Source: Xanthobacteraceae bacterium (GTDB taxonomy: Bacteria > Pseudomonadota > Alphaproteobacteria > Rhizobiales > Xanthobacteraceae). Taken from it: a stretch of DNA of 64,000 nucleotides. The position numbers and the translations under genes were made by a program. Position 1 is the first letter of the stretch, and each line of letters starts with the position of its first letter. Location: positions 1 to 64,000 of the forward strand of contig JAIESI010000043.1 in NCBI GenBank assembly GCA_019746135.1. The letters run 5' to 3'. The notes beneath the pieces were generated by a model. It saw only the letters and a list, made by a program, of their open reading frames with translations. It ran no database searches and was not told the origin of the DNA. This document shows, piece by piece, positions 21,927 through 31,644 of this stretch.

Positions 21927-22526
21927 ATGGCGAAGTCGGAAGAGCCGGTGATCATCAAGAAGTACGCCAACCGGCGGCTCTACAACACGGGCACCAGCAC
22001 CTACGTGACGCTGGAGGATCTCGCGGGCATGGTGAAGGCCGGCGAGGACTTCGTGGTCTATGACGCCAAGACCAACGAAGACATCACCCGCTCGGTGCTC
22101 ACGCAGATCATCTTCGAGCAGGAAAACAAGGAGGGCGGGCAGAACCTCCTGCCGATCAATTTCCTGCGCCAGCTGATCCGCTTCTACGGCGACAGCATGC
22201 AGATGCTGGTGCCGCGCTACCTCGAAGTGTCGCTCGACTCGCTGACCAAGGAGCAGTCGAAATTCCGCGAGCAGATTTCGCAGGCGTTCGGCATGGGCGG
22301 CTTCGGCGCGATGGAAGATCAGGTGCGGCGGAACATGGAGATGTTCGAGCGCACCTTTGCGATGTTCGCGCCGTTCGCGCGGCAGGGCGGCCAGAGCGGT
22401 CAGGCCGGCGGCGAGACCCCTTCAGAGACGAAACCCGGCTCCGGCGGCGGCGACGACATCAACGAGCTGAAGCGGCAGATGGAAGAGATGCAGAAGCGTC
22501 TCGACCGGCTCGGCGACAAGGAATAG
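21927..22526 (+). CDS. phaR: Polyhydroxyalkanoate synthesis repressor PhaR
   Basis: IIKKYANRRLYNTGTSTYVTLEDLAGMVKAGEDFVVYDAKTNEDITRSVLTQIIFEQE. Confidence 0.95.
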   Translation: MAKSEEPVIIKKYANRRLYNTGTSTYVTLEDLAGMVKAGEDFVVYDAKTNEDITRSVLTQIIFEQENKEGGQNLLPINFLRQLIRFYGDSMQMLVPRYLEVSLDSLTKEQSKFREQISQAFGMGGFGAMEDQVRRNMEMFERTFAMFAPFARQGGQSGQAGGETPSETKPGSGGGDDINELKRQMEEMQKRLDRLGDKE

Positions 22527-22539
22527 CAACAAGCACGCT

Positions 22540-22672
22540 GTCATTCCGGGGCGCTCGCCCACCAGCGCGTTCACGCGCGTCTTCGACGCACTATGGAGCG
22601 AATCCGGAATCCATAACCGCTGCTGCGGAGTATGGATTCCGGGTTCGCGCCTTCGGCGCGCCCCGGAATGAC
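22540..22672. repeat. Intergenic inverted-repeat element with GTCATTCCGGGGCGC ends
   Basis: GTCATTCCGGGGCGC (22540-22554) / GCGCCCCGGAATGAC (22658-22672); contains the GCGTTCACGCGCGTCTTCGACGC core. Confidence 0.8.
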
Positions 22673-22795
22673 GGCGGTTGATTTCAACAGAGAACAATAA
22701 AGCGGGGACGGGCTTGCGCCCGTCCCCTTGAGTTTGTGCCGTCCGAGGAGACCGACGATACGGACAGCACGCCCTCGTCGGCCTGTCGCATCCGG

Positions 22796-24340
22796 TCAGG
22801 CCTTGCGGAGCGGCATCGCGACGAACCGCATCGTGTCGCCGGACTTCACCCGCATCAGCACGTTGCTGTGGCCCTGCTTGCGCGCATCGGCCAGCGCCTT
22901 GCGCATCTCGCCGACGCTTGTCACCGGCTTGCCCGCGACGTCGAGGATGACGTCGCCGGTTTTCATGCCGTTCTCGGCGGCCGGGCTGTCGTCCTGGACG
23001 CCGGTGACGACGAGGCCCTTGCCTTCCGCGCCGGCGACACGATCGGCCGGAGCCAGCGTCAGGCCGAGACGCGGCCCATCGGCGTCGTTCTCCTGCGCGC
23101 CGGTGTCGGCCTTGGCCTGCCGGTCGTTCGGCATCGACTCGAGCGCGACCGTCACGTTCTGCCGCTCGCCCTTGCGCAGGATGCCGAGTGTCAGCTTGGA
23201 GCCCGGCGCAGCCGCGCCGATCTTCTTGGCGAGGTCGCGCGAGTCACGCACCGCGTCGCTGTTGACCGCGGTGATGACGTCGCCCGACTGGATCCCGGCC
23301 TTGGCCGCGGGTCCGTTGGCCTGCGCCTCGGCAACGAGCGCGCCTTCGGCATTGCGCATCCCGAGACTGTCGGCGATGGCTGCCGTGACCGGTTGCACCT
23401 GCACGCCGATCCAGCCGCGGTCGACGTAGCCCTTGTCCTTGAGCTTGGCGACCACGCTCTTCACCGTGTCGGCCGGAATGCCGAAGCCGATGCCGACCGA
23501 GCCGCCGGAGGGCGAGTAGATCGCCGTGTTCACCGCGATCACCTTGCCGTCGCTGTTGAACGCCGGTCCGCCGGAGTTGCCCTTGTTGATCGGCGCGTCG
23601 ATCTGGATGAAGTCGTCATACGGGCCCGCGCCAATGTCGCGGCCGCGCGCCGAGACGATGCCCGCGGTCGCCGAGCCGGACAACCCGAACGGATTGCCGA
23701 CCGCGATCACCCAGTCGCCGACCCGCGGCTGCTTGTCGGAGAATTCGACGAACGCGAACTTCTTGTCGCCGTCGACCTTGATCAACGCCAGATCGGTCTT
23801 CTGGTCGGCACCGACCACCTTGGCGGTGTAGGTCTTGCCGTCGTCGGTCTGGATCTGCACGGTCTTGGCGTGGTCGACCACGTGGAAGTTGGTCACCGCA
23901 TAGCCGTCGGCCGAGATGAAGAAGCCCGAGCCCTGCCCGGTCACCATCTGGCGGCCGCGCGGGGCCATGCGGAAGTTGGGCGTGTCGGGCATGCCGAACT
24001 GGCGGAAGAAGCGCTGCAGGCCTTCGCTGTCGCCGAACTGCTCCATGCGGGAATTGCCGCTGCCGTCGGTCCGGTCGGCGGCCTGGTCGATCTTGACCCG
24101 CACCGAAATCACCGCGGGTTTCACCTTCTCGATGAGGTCGGCAAAGCCGGCCTGCTGCTGCACGGCTTCGACGGCGAGCGCCGGCGTGCCTTTGAGCGCG
24201 ATCGGCGGGTAGGCCGGGCCGGCGAGCATCACGCCCGCGCCGACGGCCGCAACGGAGGCCAGCAGCACGAAGCGCCGCTTCGACCAGAAGCGGCTCGCTT
24301 TCGGAAAAATCTCGTTCTTCATTGGGACAGTCTCCATCAC
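22796..24340 (-). CDS. Do-family periplasmic serine protease (DegP/DegQ-like), two PDZ domains
   Basis: NFHVVDHAKTV, DLALIKVDGDKKF, NKGNSGGPAFNSDGKVIAVNTAIYSPSGG catalytic Ser; true start may be 24322. Confidence 0.92.
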   Translation of the reverse strand: MMETVPMKNEIFPKASRFWSKRRFVLLASVAAVGAGVMLAGPAYPPIALKGTPALAVEAVQQQAGFADLIEKVKPAVISVRVKIDQAADRTDGSGNSRMEQFGDSEGLQRFFRQFGMPDTPNFRMAPRGRQMVTGQGSGFFISADGYAVTNFHVVDHAKTVQIQTDDGKTYTAKVVGADQKTDLALIKVDGDKKFAFVEFSDKQPRVGDWVIAVGNPFGLSGSATAGIVSARGRDIGAGPYDDFIQIDAPINKGNSGGPAFNSDGKVIAVNTAIYSPSGGSVGIGFGIPADTVKSVVAKLKDKGYVDRGWIGVQVQPVTAAIADSLGMRNAEGALVAEAQANGPAAKAGIQSGDVITAVNSDAVRDSRDLAKKIGAAAPGSKLTLGILRKGERQNVTVALESMPNDRQAKADTGAQENDADGPRLGLTLAPADRVAGAEGKGLVVTGVQDDSPAAENGMKTGDVILDVAGKPVTSVGEMRKALADARKQGHSNVLMRVKSGDTMRFVAMPLRKA

Positions 24341-24535
24341 TCGGTTGTCTGCGCTTTTGCAGCGCGTCTGACGGCCAAGATGGAGCGCGCACCCTTACGG
24401 CGCGCTGGCGAGCGGATTAATCCTTGTTCATGCTGCCGGTCGCCGCGCGGACCAAATGTCGCAGCGCCGGCGCGGCCCAAAGCGGGATGATTTTTCTTCG
24501 ATTCGCCACCCCGCTTCAGCTTCGGGGATCATGCT

Positions 24536-26452
24536 CTAGGTGCGCGTGCTCTTGCGGCGATCGACCTGCACCGTGTCGCCCCACGGACGCTCGACCTTGG
24601 CAAGGCCGACCAGCGCACCCTGCAGGTAGTCGCAGCCCCATTCGCTGAGAAGACTTGCACTGTCTTCGTCCTGCACCCACTCGGCGACGGTCTTGAGCCC
24701 GAGCCGCCGCGCCAGATCGATCAGCGAGCGCACGAACGAACGATCGTCGTCGGAGCGGGTCAGGTTATGCACGAACGCACCGTCGATCTTCAGCACATCG
24801 ACGCCGAGCTTGCGGAGGTTGCGGAACGAAGTGAAGCCCGAGCCGAAATCGTCGATCGCGATCCGACAGCCGAGGTCCTTCACCCGCGTCACGAACCCGC
24901 GCGTGTCGTCGACGTCGTGAATCGCCATCGACTCGGTGATCTCGACGATCAGTCGTTCGGCCACGCCGGCATTGGCGCGAAGCAGCGCGCCCAGCGTCGA
25001 CCACCAGTCGGGATCGGTGATCGAGGCCGGCGAGACGTTGACGCTGGCATGGAGCGCGGGCACCGCGGCCATTTCGCTGACCAGGAGCTCCAGCACGCGA
25101 TGATCGAGCAGCCGCACGAGGCCCAATCGCTCGGCCACCGGAATAACCGTGGTCGCCGCCGCGAGCGAGCCGTCGGCGCGGCGAATCCGCATCAAGCATT
25201 CATAGTAGGCCTTGCGGCGGGTGACGGCCTCGACCACCGGCTCGAACGCCAGCAGGATGCGGCGCTCGTTCAGCGCATTGACGATCTCGTCGGCGGCACG
25301 CACGTTCTCGCGGCGCAGCGCCTCGCGCTCGACGTTCGGACGATAGACCTGGAACGAACCCAGCCGCTTGGTCTTGGCGCGGTCGAGCGTCTCCTGGGCG
25401 CGGGCGAGAACCTCCGCCACGTTTGCCGCATGACGCGGCGCGGTAACGCCGCCGATGGTCACGGTCGCGGCCACCGGGCCCGCGCCGGTGCGGATCACAT
25501 CGTCGCGGACGCCGGCGATCAGCCGCTCGGCGGCCTTCTCCATGTCGGCCGGCGTGCAGTTGTTGAGGATCACGCCGAACTTGTTGCCGGAAAAGCGGCC
25601 GAGCTGGTCGCCGCCGCGCATCTTGGCGCGCAGGCGCTTCGCCACCGCGCCGATCGCTTCGTCCGCCACCTCAAAGCCGTAAGACTCGTTCATGCGCGCG
25701 ACGTTGTCGACCGCCACCAGCATGAAGCCGCACGAGCCGCGCTGCGCCACGGCCTGCGCGAGCGTGGACTCCAGCACCTCGGTCAGATGGAAGCGATTCA
25801 TCTCGCCGGTCAACCCGTCGAAGCGCGACAGATAGGTGAGCCGCTCCTCCTGGTCGTGCCGGTCATTAATGACGCGGACGACGCCGTGCGCGCGCTCAGG
25901 CTTGCCGTCGGAGCCGGCGAACCAGCGGCCCACATCCTCGATCCACAGCGGCTTGTCGGAGCCGGACGGCTGCAGCGCATACTGGACCTGATACGGCACG
26001 CCGTTGCCCGCGTCACGCTGCGGCGACTTCATCACCGCGTCGAACCGGCTGATCGCCGCATCGGCCGCGAGGAGCTTCGCGTAGTTGCGCCCGCTCGATA
26101 TCGCGGCGAGGCCGCCGACCGACAACACCTCGGTCGCATTCGCGCCCCAGGCCAGCACATCGGTCGCGATCGTCCACTCGTAGGGCGCCTCGCCGATCGA
26201 CGCCATGATGCGCGCCGGATCGAACGCCGGCTCGCGCGCGATCTCGGCCGCCGGCATGGCGAGCGCCGCAGGCTTCGCGAACACGTCGCCGGACGCGAAC
26301 ACATCGGCGCTCTGCGCCGGCTCGGCCGCACGGAATACCGATGGGCGTGTCTCACGATCCTGTGTCACGGGCGAACCTTTTTGGGATTGCCGCGTTGCCC
26401 CGTTGTGCGACACCGCAGCGTTAATTGGCTGGTGAAAATAGCAATGACCCAT
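24536..26452 (-). CDS. GGDEF-EAL domain signalling protein (degenerate GGDEF)
   Basis: RFSGNKFGVILN in place of GGDEF; YYECLMRI, IEITESMAIHD, AIDDFGSGFTSF, KIDGAFV of the EAL fold. Confidence 0.85.
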   Translation of the reverse strand: MGHCYFHQPINAAVSHNGATRQSQKGSPVTQDRETRPSVFRAAEPAQSADVFASGDVFAKPAALAMPAAEIAREPAFDPARIMASIGEAPYEWTIATDVLAWGANATEVLSVGGLAAISSGRNYAKLLAADAAISRFDAVMKSPQRDAGNGVPYQVQYALQPSGSDKPLWIEDVGRWFAGSDGKPERAHGVVRVINDRHDQEERLTYLSRFDGLTGEMNRFHLTEVLESTLAQAVAQRGSCGFMLVAVDNVARMNESYGFEVADEAIGAVAKRLRAKMRGGDQLGRFSGNKFGVILNNCTPADMEKAAERLIAGVRDDVIRTGAGPVAATVTIGGVTAPRHAANVAEVLARAQETLDRAKTKRLGSFQVYRPNVEREALRRENVRAADEIVNALNERRILLAFEPVVEAVTRRKAYYECLMRIRRADGSLAAATTVIPVAERLGLVRLLDHRVLELLVSEMAAVPALHASVNVSPASITDPDWWSTLGALLRANAGVAERLIVEITESMAIHDVDDTRGFVTRVKDLGCRIAIDDFGSGFTSFRNLRKLGVDVLKIDGAFVHNLTRSDDDRSFVRSLIDLARRLGLKTVAEWVQDEDSASLLSEWGCDYLQGALVGLAKVERPWGDTVQVDRRKSTRT

Positions 26453-26562
26453 GAATAAACGGCAAACCGGCGCGTATACTGACAGCTAACGATGCTGGCA
26501 CAGCGGTTGCGATGTCCCCGGTGCGGGACCGCTTTTGTCCCGTCGCGAGACAGGAGAGCGCA

Positions 26563-26805
26563 ATGCCGGAAGCAACCGATTTACCATCTTCGAGCAGGGC
26601 TCTCGTTCCGCTGATCAGGCTTGCGCCCCACAACGAAGAGGCGCATCGCCGTCCGGCGCGCCGCGCCGCGACTTTTTTGACGCAATTGATTGCCGCGCAG
26701 CAGAAGGTTCCGCAGGCCCGCGAGAAGCGCCGCGCCGATCCTGCCGAGGTCATCGCCGCCTATCAGGCGACGATCGAGCGCATCCGGCAGTTGAACAATC
26801 AATAG
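26563..26805 (+). CDS. Small hypothetical protein
   Basis: 80 aa ORF MPEATDLPSSSRALVPLIRLAPHNEEAHRRPARRAATFLTQLIAAQQ with RBS-like AGGAGAG; overlaps ggt 3' end by 7 nt. Confidence 0.5.
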   Translation: MPEATDLPSSSRALVPLIRLAPHNEEAHRRPARRAATFLTQLIAAQQKVPQAREKRRADPAEVIAAYQATIERIRQLNNQ

Positions 26806-28382
26806 CCCAGAGCGCAACCGTCCTTGCGCGGCTCGGAGCCGCCGATCAGCACGCCGCGATCCCAATCGATGCGGATCGCCTGCGCGCCGCCCCACGGCGT
26901 CGGCGCGACGACGATCTTGTGACCGCGCGCCTTGAGGCCTTCGATTGTCGCGGCCGGCATGCCGCGCTCGATCACCGTGTCTTCGCCGACGAAGAACGCG
27001 CGCGGCGCGTCGATGGCGCTCTGCACATCCATGCCGTAGTCGAACAGGTTGAGCACCATCTGCACGTGCCCCATCGGCTGGTAGTGCGCGCCCATCACGC
27101 CGAACGTCGTATCGCAGCGGCCGCCGCGCATCGCCAGCGCCGGGATGATGGTGTGCATCGGCCGCTTGCCGGGCCCGAGCGCGTTCGGATGGCCGGGATT
27201 GAGCACAAAGCCCGAGGCGCGGTTGTTGAACAGCACGCCGGACTTCTCGGTGCCGATGGCCGAGCCGAACGCGGAGAACAGCGAGTTGATCAGCGACACC
27301 GCGCGCCGGTCGCGGTCGACCACCGTGAGGTAGACCGTGTCGCTGCCGGGTGCAGGCGCGGACGGCAGCGGCACGCGCTTGGCGCGGTCGAGCTTCGTCG
27401 CGAGCTTCTTGGCGAACGCCTTGTCGTTGAGCGCCTCGACGGCCACGCGCATGTGCGAGGGCTCGGCGATGTGGGCGTCGCGCACGGCAAAGCCCAGCCG
27501 CGCGGCCTCGAGCATCAGATGAAAGCGGTCGGGACCGAGCGCTTCGAGTGACGCCAGATCGAAATTTTCCAGGATGTTGAGCGTCACCAGCGCGGTGAGG
27601 CCTTGGGTGTTCGGCGGGATCTCCACCAGATCGATGCCGCGATAGCCGGTCGAGATCGGCGTCACCGCCTCGCCGCGATGGCTGGCAAAGTCCTCGGCGG
27701 TCAGCACCGAGCCCGCCGCGGCCAGCGTCGCCGCCATGTCGTCGGCGATCGGGCCCTCGTAGAACGCGCGAGGGCCGCTCCTGGCAATGGCCTTCAATGT
27801 CTCCGCCAGCGCCGGCAACCTGATGACGTCGCCCTCGGCCGGCGCGCGCCCGCCGGGCAGATAGTGCCTGGTGGCGCCGGCGCTGTTACCGAGCTTGCCG
27901 ACGAGGCCCTTCCAGTCATTGGCGACGCGCGAGGCGACCGGAAAGCCATGCTCGGCATATCTGATCGCCGGCGCGAGCACGCGGTCGAGCGGCCAGGTGC
28001 CGCGCGCCTTCAGGATCGCATCCCAGGCTTCGATCGTTCCCGGCACGTTGACGGCGTGCGGCGAGGTCGCCTCGATGGTCTTGACGCCCTTGGCGAGCAG
28101 CGCCTCGGTCGAGGCCTTCGCGCCGGAGCGGCCGCAGCCGTTGTAGCCCCAGACCGGCTTGCCCGGCTCGGCGATCAGCGCAAAGCAATCGCCGCCGATC
28201 CCGGTCATGTGCGGCTCGATCACGCACAGCACCGCGACCGCGGTGATCGCCGCATCCGTGGCATTGCCGCCCGCGCGCAGCACGTCGATCGCGGCGAGCG
28301 TCGCCAGCGGATGCGACGTGGCAGCCATCCCCTCGCCGGAGACGACGGGCGAACGGCCGGGCAAATGGAAATCGCGGCTCAT
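26799..28382 (-). CDS. ggt: Gamma-glutamyltransferase family protein
   Basis: GMAATSHPLATLAAIDVLRAGGNATDAAITAVAVLCVIEPHMTGIGGDCF; DTVYLTVVDRDRRAVSLINSLFSAFGS. Confidence 0.88.
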   Translation of the reverse strand: MSRDFHLPGRSPVVSGEGMAATSHPLATLAAIDVLRAGGNATDAAITAVAVLCVIEPHMTGIGGDCFALIAEPGKPVWGYNGCGRSGAKASTEALLAKGVKTIEATSPHAVNVPGTIEAWDAILKARGTWPLDRVLAPAIRYAEHGFPVASRVANDWKGLVGKLGNSAGATRHYLPGGRAPAEGDVIRLPALAETLKAIARSGPRAFYEGPIADDMAATLAAAGSVLTAEDFASHRGEAVTPISTGYRGIDLVEIPPNTQGLTALVTLNILENFDLASLEALGPDRFHLMLEAARLGFAVRDAHIAEPSHMRVAVEALNDKAFAKKLATKLDRAKRVPLPSAPAPGSDTVYLTVVDRDRRAVSLINSLFSAFGSAIGTEKSGVLFNNRASGFVLNPGHPNALGPGKRPMHTIIPALAMRGGRCDTTFGVMGAHYQPMGHVQMVLNLFDYGMDVQSAIDAPRAFFVGEDTVIERGMPAATIEGLKARGHKIVVAPTPWGGAQAIRIDWDRGVLIGGSEPRKDGCALGY

Positions 28383-28401
28383 GACAAGATTGACGCCACC
28401 G

Positions 28402-28818
28402 TCACGAGATCGCTTGATCGGTCTTGTCGATCTGGATGTCGCGCTGCGCGGTGCGCGCGGTGATGATGAAGCCCGCCAGCACGTCGACGAACGAGATCGT
28501 CATCAGCAGGAAGAAGGTCGAGGTGCCCGCGCGCGCCACCAGCAGGAACTCGACCAGCATCACCACGAACAGGATCATCGACAGGATGTGGTCCATGATC
28601 CCGCGCAGCCCCATGCGCGCGGCCTTGATGACCTCGATGCCGAGCAGCAGGATCGAGAACGCCAGGATGATCTCCTCCGGCGTCACGGTCCAGGTCTGGC
28701 CCGAGATCAGATGGATGCTCGCGACCGTGCCGGTCCAGCTCATCCCGGGCGTCAGGAACGCGATCATGTTGTAGATCGCGAACGGAATGATGAGCAGCGG
28801 GAAACCGATCAGGTACAT
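28402..28818 (-). CDS. Conserved-looking integral membrane protein, unknown function
   Basis: 138 aa, about four hydrophobic segments. Confidence 0.55.
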   Translation of the reverse strand: MYLIGFPLLIIPFAIYNMIAFLTPGMSWTGTVASIHLISGQTWTVTPEEIILAFSILLLGIEVIKAARMGLRGIMDHILSMILFVVMLVEFLLVARAGTSTFFLLMTISFVDVLAGFIITARTAQRDIQIDKTDQAIS

Positions 28819-28861
28819 GGCCGAGCCCCCTCCGGCATGCGGACGACCTGCAACTTTTTTA

Positions 28862-29047
28862 TCAGACTTCGGTCTTCGGCTTCAGCACCTGGCGGCCCTT
28901 ATACATGCCGGTCTTGAGGTCGATGTGGTGCGGGCGGCGCAGCTCGCCCGAGTCCTTGTCTTCCACGTAAGTCGGCTGCTTCAGCGCATCCGCCGAACGG
29001 CGCATGCCACGCCGCGAGGGCGAGGTTTTTTTCTTTGGCACGGCCAT
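28862..29047 (-). CDS. rpmF: 50S ribosomal protein L32
   Basis: [22 protein letters not shown]...[19 protein letters not shown]. Confidence 0.97.
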   Translation of the reverse strand: MAVPKKKTSPSRRGMRRSADALKQPTYVEDKDSGELRRPHHIDLKTGMYKGRQVLKPKTEV

Positions 29048-29157
29048 GGAGGCAACTCCTTCAAAATCATCGGCGCCAGGGGCGCCGGACCGTCTAAACC
29101 TTCGGGAAGCCGGGCTTATAGAGGAACGCTTCCGCCAAGGCTAGAGCCCATGAGATT

Positions 29158-29231
29158 GTCGTTCCGGGGCGGCCCATAGGCGCGTTGACGCGCGTCTTCG
29201 ACGCGCTATGGGGCCGAACCCGGAATGACGG
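29158..29231. repeat. Short palindromic intergenic repeat carrying the shared core
   Basis: GTCGTTCCGGGGCGGCCCATAGGCGCGTTGACGCGCGTCTTCGACGCGCTATGGGGCCGAACCCGGAATGAC. Confidence 0.7.
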
Positions 29232-29261
29232 CGGAGCGCTTGGCCGCGGCCGGTTGGTCCA

Positions 29262-29963
29262 CTACCCCTTCAAGCACGCATCGATCGAGCGGGCCCGGGC
29301 CGCCCGGCCCTGGACGATCCCGGCGATCCGGCGCACCCCCGGCCGCGGCTGCATGGCGCTGCGCCGCCTGGGGTTCGGCAGGACCGCCGCGAGCAGCCCG
29401 GCCTCGGCCGCCGTCAGCTCCTTGGCCGGCTTGTTGAAGGCCTTTCGCGCCCCCGCCTCCACGCCGAATTCGCCGTTCGGCCCCCATTCGGCGATGTTGA
29501 GATAGATTTCCATGATCCGCCGCTTGGGGATGACCAGATCGATCCACAGCGCCAGCGGGAACTCCAGCCCCTTGCGGACAATGCTCCGGCCCGGCCACAG
29601 GAACAGGTTCTTGGCCAGCTGCTGGCTGATGGTCGAGCCGCCGCGGGCGTCGGTGATGTCCTCGGCGTCGTCCAGCGCCGCCCGCAACTCGATGAAATCG
29701 ACCCCCCGATGGGTGCAGAACCGCGCGTCCTCGGAGGCGATCACGGTGCGCGGCAGGACCGGCGCAACCTGACCAAGCGGGACCACGGTCCGCTCCACCC
29801 GTTTACCGAAAATCCATCGCCCCAGCATGAGTGTCGACACCGGGTCCACCACGCGGTAGAGCGGCGCGATCAAATACGGCAGAAGAATCAAGGCGACCAC
29901 TGCCACAATCAGCCAGCGGATCAACCGAAACGCGGTTTTTCGGGGAGAAGCGGCGCTTGTCAT
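29262..29963 (-). CDS. mtgA: Monofunctional biosynthetic peptidoglycan transglycosylase
   Basis: VIASEDARFCTHRGVDFIELRAAL, GGSTISQQLAKNLFLWPGRS. Confidence 0.93.
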   Translation of the reverse strand: MTSAASPRKTAFRLIRWLIVAVVALILLPYLIAPLYRVVDPVSTLMLGRWIFGKRVERTVVPLGQVAPVLPRTVIASEDARFCTHRGVDFIELRAALDDAEDITDARGGSTISQQLAKNLFLWPGRSIVRKGLEFPLALWIDLVIPKRRIMEIYLNIAEWGPNGEFGVEAGARKAFNKPAKELTAAEAGLLAAVLPNPRRRSAMQPRPGVRRIAGIVQGRAARARSIDACLKG

Positions 29964-29991
29964 TGTTCCGGAGTTAAGCACAATTCATCCC

Positions 29992-30948
29992 ATGCCGCGC
30001 ACCGCCGCCAAATCCGATACCGCTCCCAAAGCCTCGTTTGCCGCGCGCCTGAACGCCGCGGCCAGCGAAACCGAGCACCTGCTCGACCGGCTGCTGGGCA
30101 AAACCCTGGCCGAGGGCGAGATCGCCCGGCCGCCGCGCATCGCCGAGGCCATGCGCTATTCGAGCCTCGGCGGCGGCAAGCGACTGCGCCCGTTCCTGAC
30201 GGTCGAGACCGCGGCGCTGTTCGGCGTCCGTCGCGAGCACGCGCTGATGGCCGGCGCTGCCATCGAGCTGGTGCATTGCTACTCGCTGGTTCACGACGAC
30301 CTGCCGGCGATGGACAACGACGATCTGCGCCGCGGCCGGCCGACCGCGCACAAGAAATTCGACGAGGCGACCGCGATCCTGGCGGGCGACGGCCTGCTCA
30401 CCTTTACCTTCGACGTGCTTGGCCGGCCCGAGACACATCCCGACGCGGAGGTCCGCATTGCCCTCGTCACCGGGCTCGCCCGCGCCGCGGGCCTCGGCGG
30501 CATGGTCGGCGGCCAGATGCTCGACCTCGCGGCCGAAGGACGCTTCGGCAAGAACGACACGCCGCAGGGCGAGCAAGACGTGCTGACGCTTCAGGCGATG
30601 AAGACCGGCGCGATCCTGAAGTTCTGTTGCGTCGCCGGCGCGATCCTCGGCAGCGCGCCGAAGGCCAAGCACGAGGCGGTGAGCCGCTACGGCCAGGTGA
30701 TCGGCCAGGCGTTCCAGATCGCCGACGACCTGCTCGACGTCGAGGGCGATGCCGCGACCCTCGGCAAAGCCGCCGGCAAGGACGCAGCGCTCGGCAAGGC
30801 GACGCTGGTCGACCTGCTCGGCGTTGCCGGTGCGCGGGCCAGGCTCGATCAATTGGTGAAGGATGCCGAAAGCGCGCTCGCGCCGTTCGGTGCCGACGCT
30901 ACGACCCTGAAGGAAGCGGCCCGCTTCATCGCGGAGCGGCGCGCCTAG
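29992..30948 (+). CDS. ispA: Polyprenyl (farnesyl-type) diphosphate synthase
   Basis: GGGKRLRPFL, DDLPAMDNDDLRRGRPTAHKKF, IADDLLDVEGD. Confidence 0.88.
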   Translation: MPRTAAKSDTAPKASFAARLNAAASETEHLLDRLLGKTLAEGEIARPPRIAEAMRYSSLGGGKRLRPFLTVETAALFGVRREHALMAGAAIELVHCYSLVHDDLPAMDNDDLRRGRPTAHKKFDEATAILAGDGLLTFTFDVLGRPETHPDAEVRIALVTGLARAAGLGGMVGGQMLDLAAEGRFGKNDTPQGEQDVLTLQAMKTGAILKFCCVAGAILGSAPKAKHEAVSRYGQVIGQAFQIADDLLDVEGDAATLGKAAGKDAALGKATLVDLLGVAGARARLDQLVKDAESALAPFGADATTLKEAARFIAERRA

Positions 30949-30966
30949 GGCGCCCGCGCCGGCTCC

Positions 30967-31644
30967 ATGAACACCACGGCCAAGCGCCCGACCTGGATCG
31001 TCCGGGTCGGCATGGCGCACAAGCGCCTGGTGATCTCGGCCGTCGTCGGCATCGCCGCAGCCTTCGCGCTGCGGCTGACCGATCTCGCGCCGGTCATGCG
31101 CGTGCTGATCGGCTGGGACACCGGCGTCCTGATCTATCTCGTTTGGGCCACGACCGTCATGGCCCGCTGCTCGACTGTCGCAGCCATCAAGCGCAACGCG
31201 GCGATCCAGGATGAAGGGGCATTGGCGATCCTGCTTTTGGCGGTCGGCGCGGCGATCGCAAGCCTTGGCGCCATACTCGCCGAGCTCGCCGCGCTCGAGC
31301 GCGCCAATCCCCACTACGGGTTCCATGTCGCGCTGGCCGCCGCCACCGTGATCTTGTCGTGGACCTTCACCCACACCATCTTCGCTCTTCATTACGCCCA
31401 CGATTTCTACGGCGAGGCCTCACGCCGCAACGGCCTCAATTTTCCGGGCAACGCCAAACCCGACTATTGGGACTTCGTCTATTTCTCGTTCGTGATCGGC
31501 ATGACGTTTCAGGTTTCCGATGTGGCGGTCACCAATAAGGCGATCCGGCGCATGGTCGTGGCGCACGGCGCGCTGTCGTTCTTCTTCAGCACGGCGATCG
31601 TGGCGCTGACCGTCAACATCGCCGCGGGCCTGTTCCAGAAATGA
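30967..31644 (+). CDS. DUF1345 family membrane protein
   Basis: TWTFTHTIFALHYAHDFYGE...DYWDFVYFSFVIGMTFQVSDVAVTNKAIRRMVVAHGALSFFF. Confidence 0.87.
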   Translation: MNTTAKRPTWIVRVGMAHKRLVISAVVGIAAAFALRLTDLAPVMRVLIGWDTGVLIYLVWATTVMARCSTVAAIKRNAAIQDEGALAILLLAVGAAIASLGAILAELAALERANPHYGFHVALAAATVILSWTFTHTIFALHYAHDFYGEASRRNGLNFPGNAKPDYWDFVYFSFVIGMTFQVSDVAVTNKAIRRMVVAHGALSFFFSTAIVALTVNIAAGLFQK

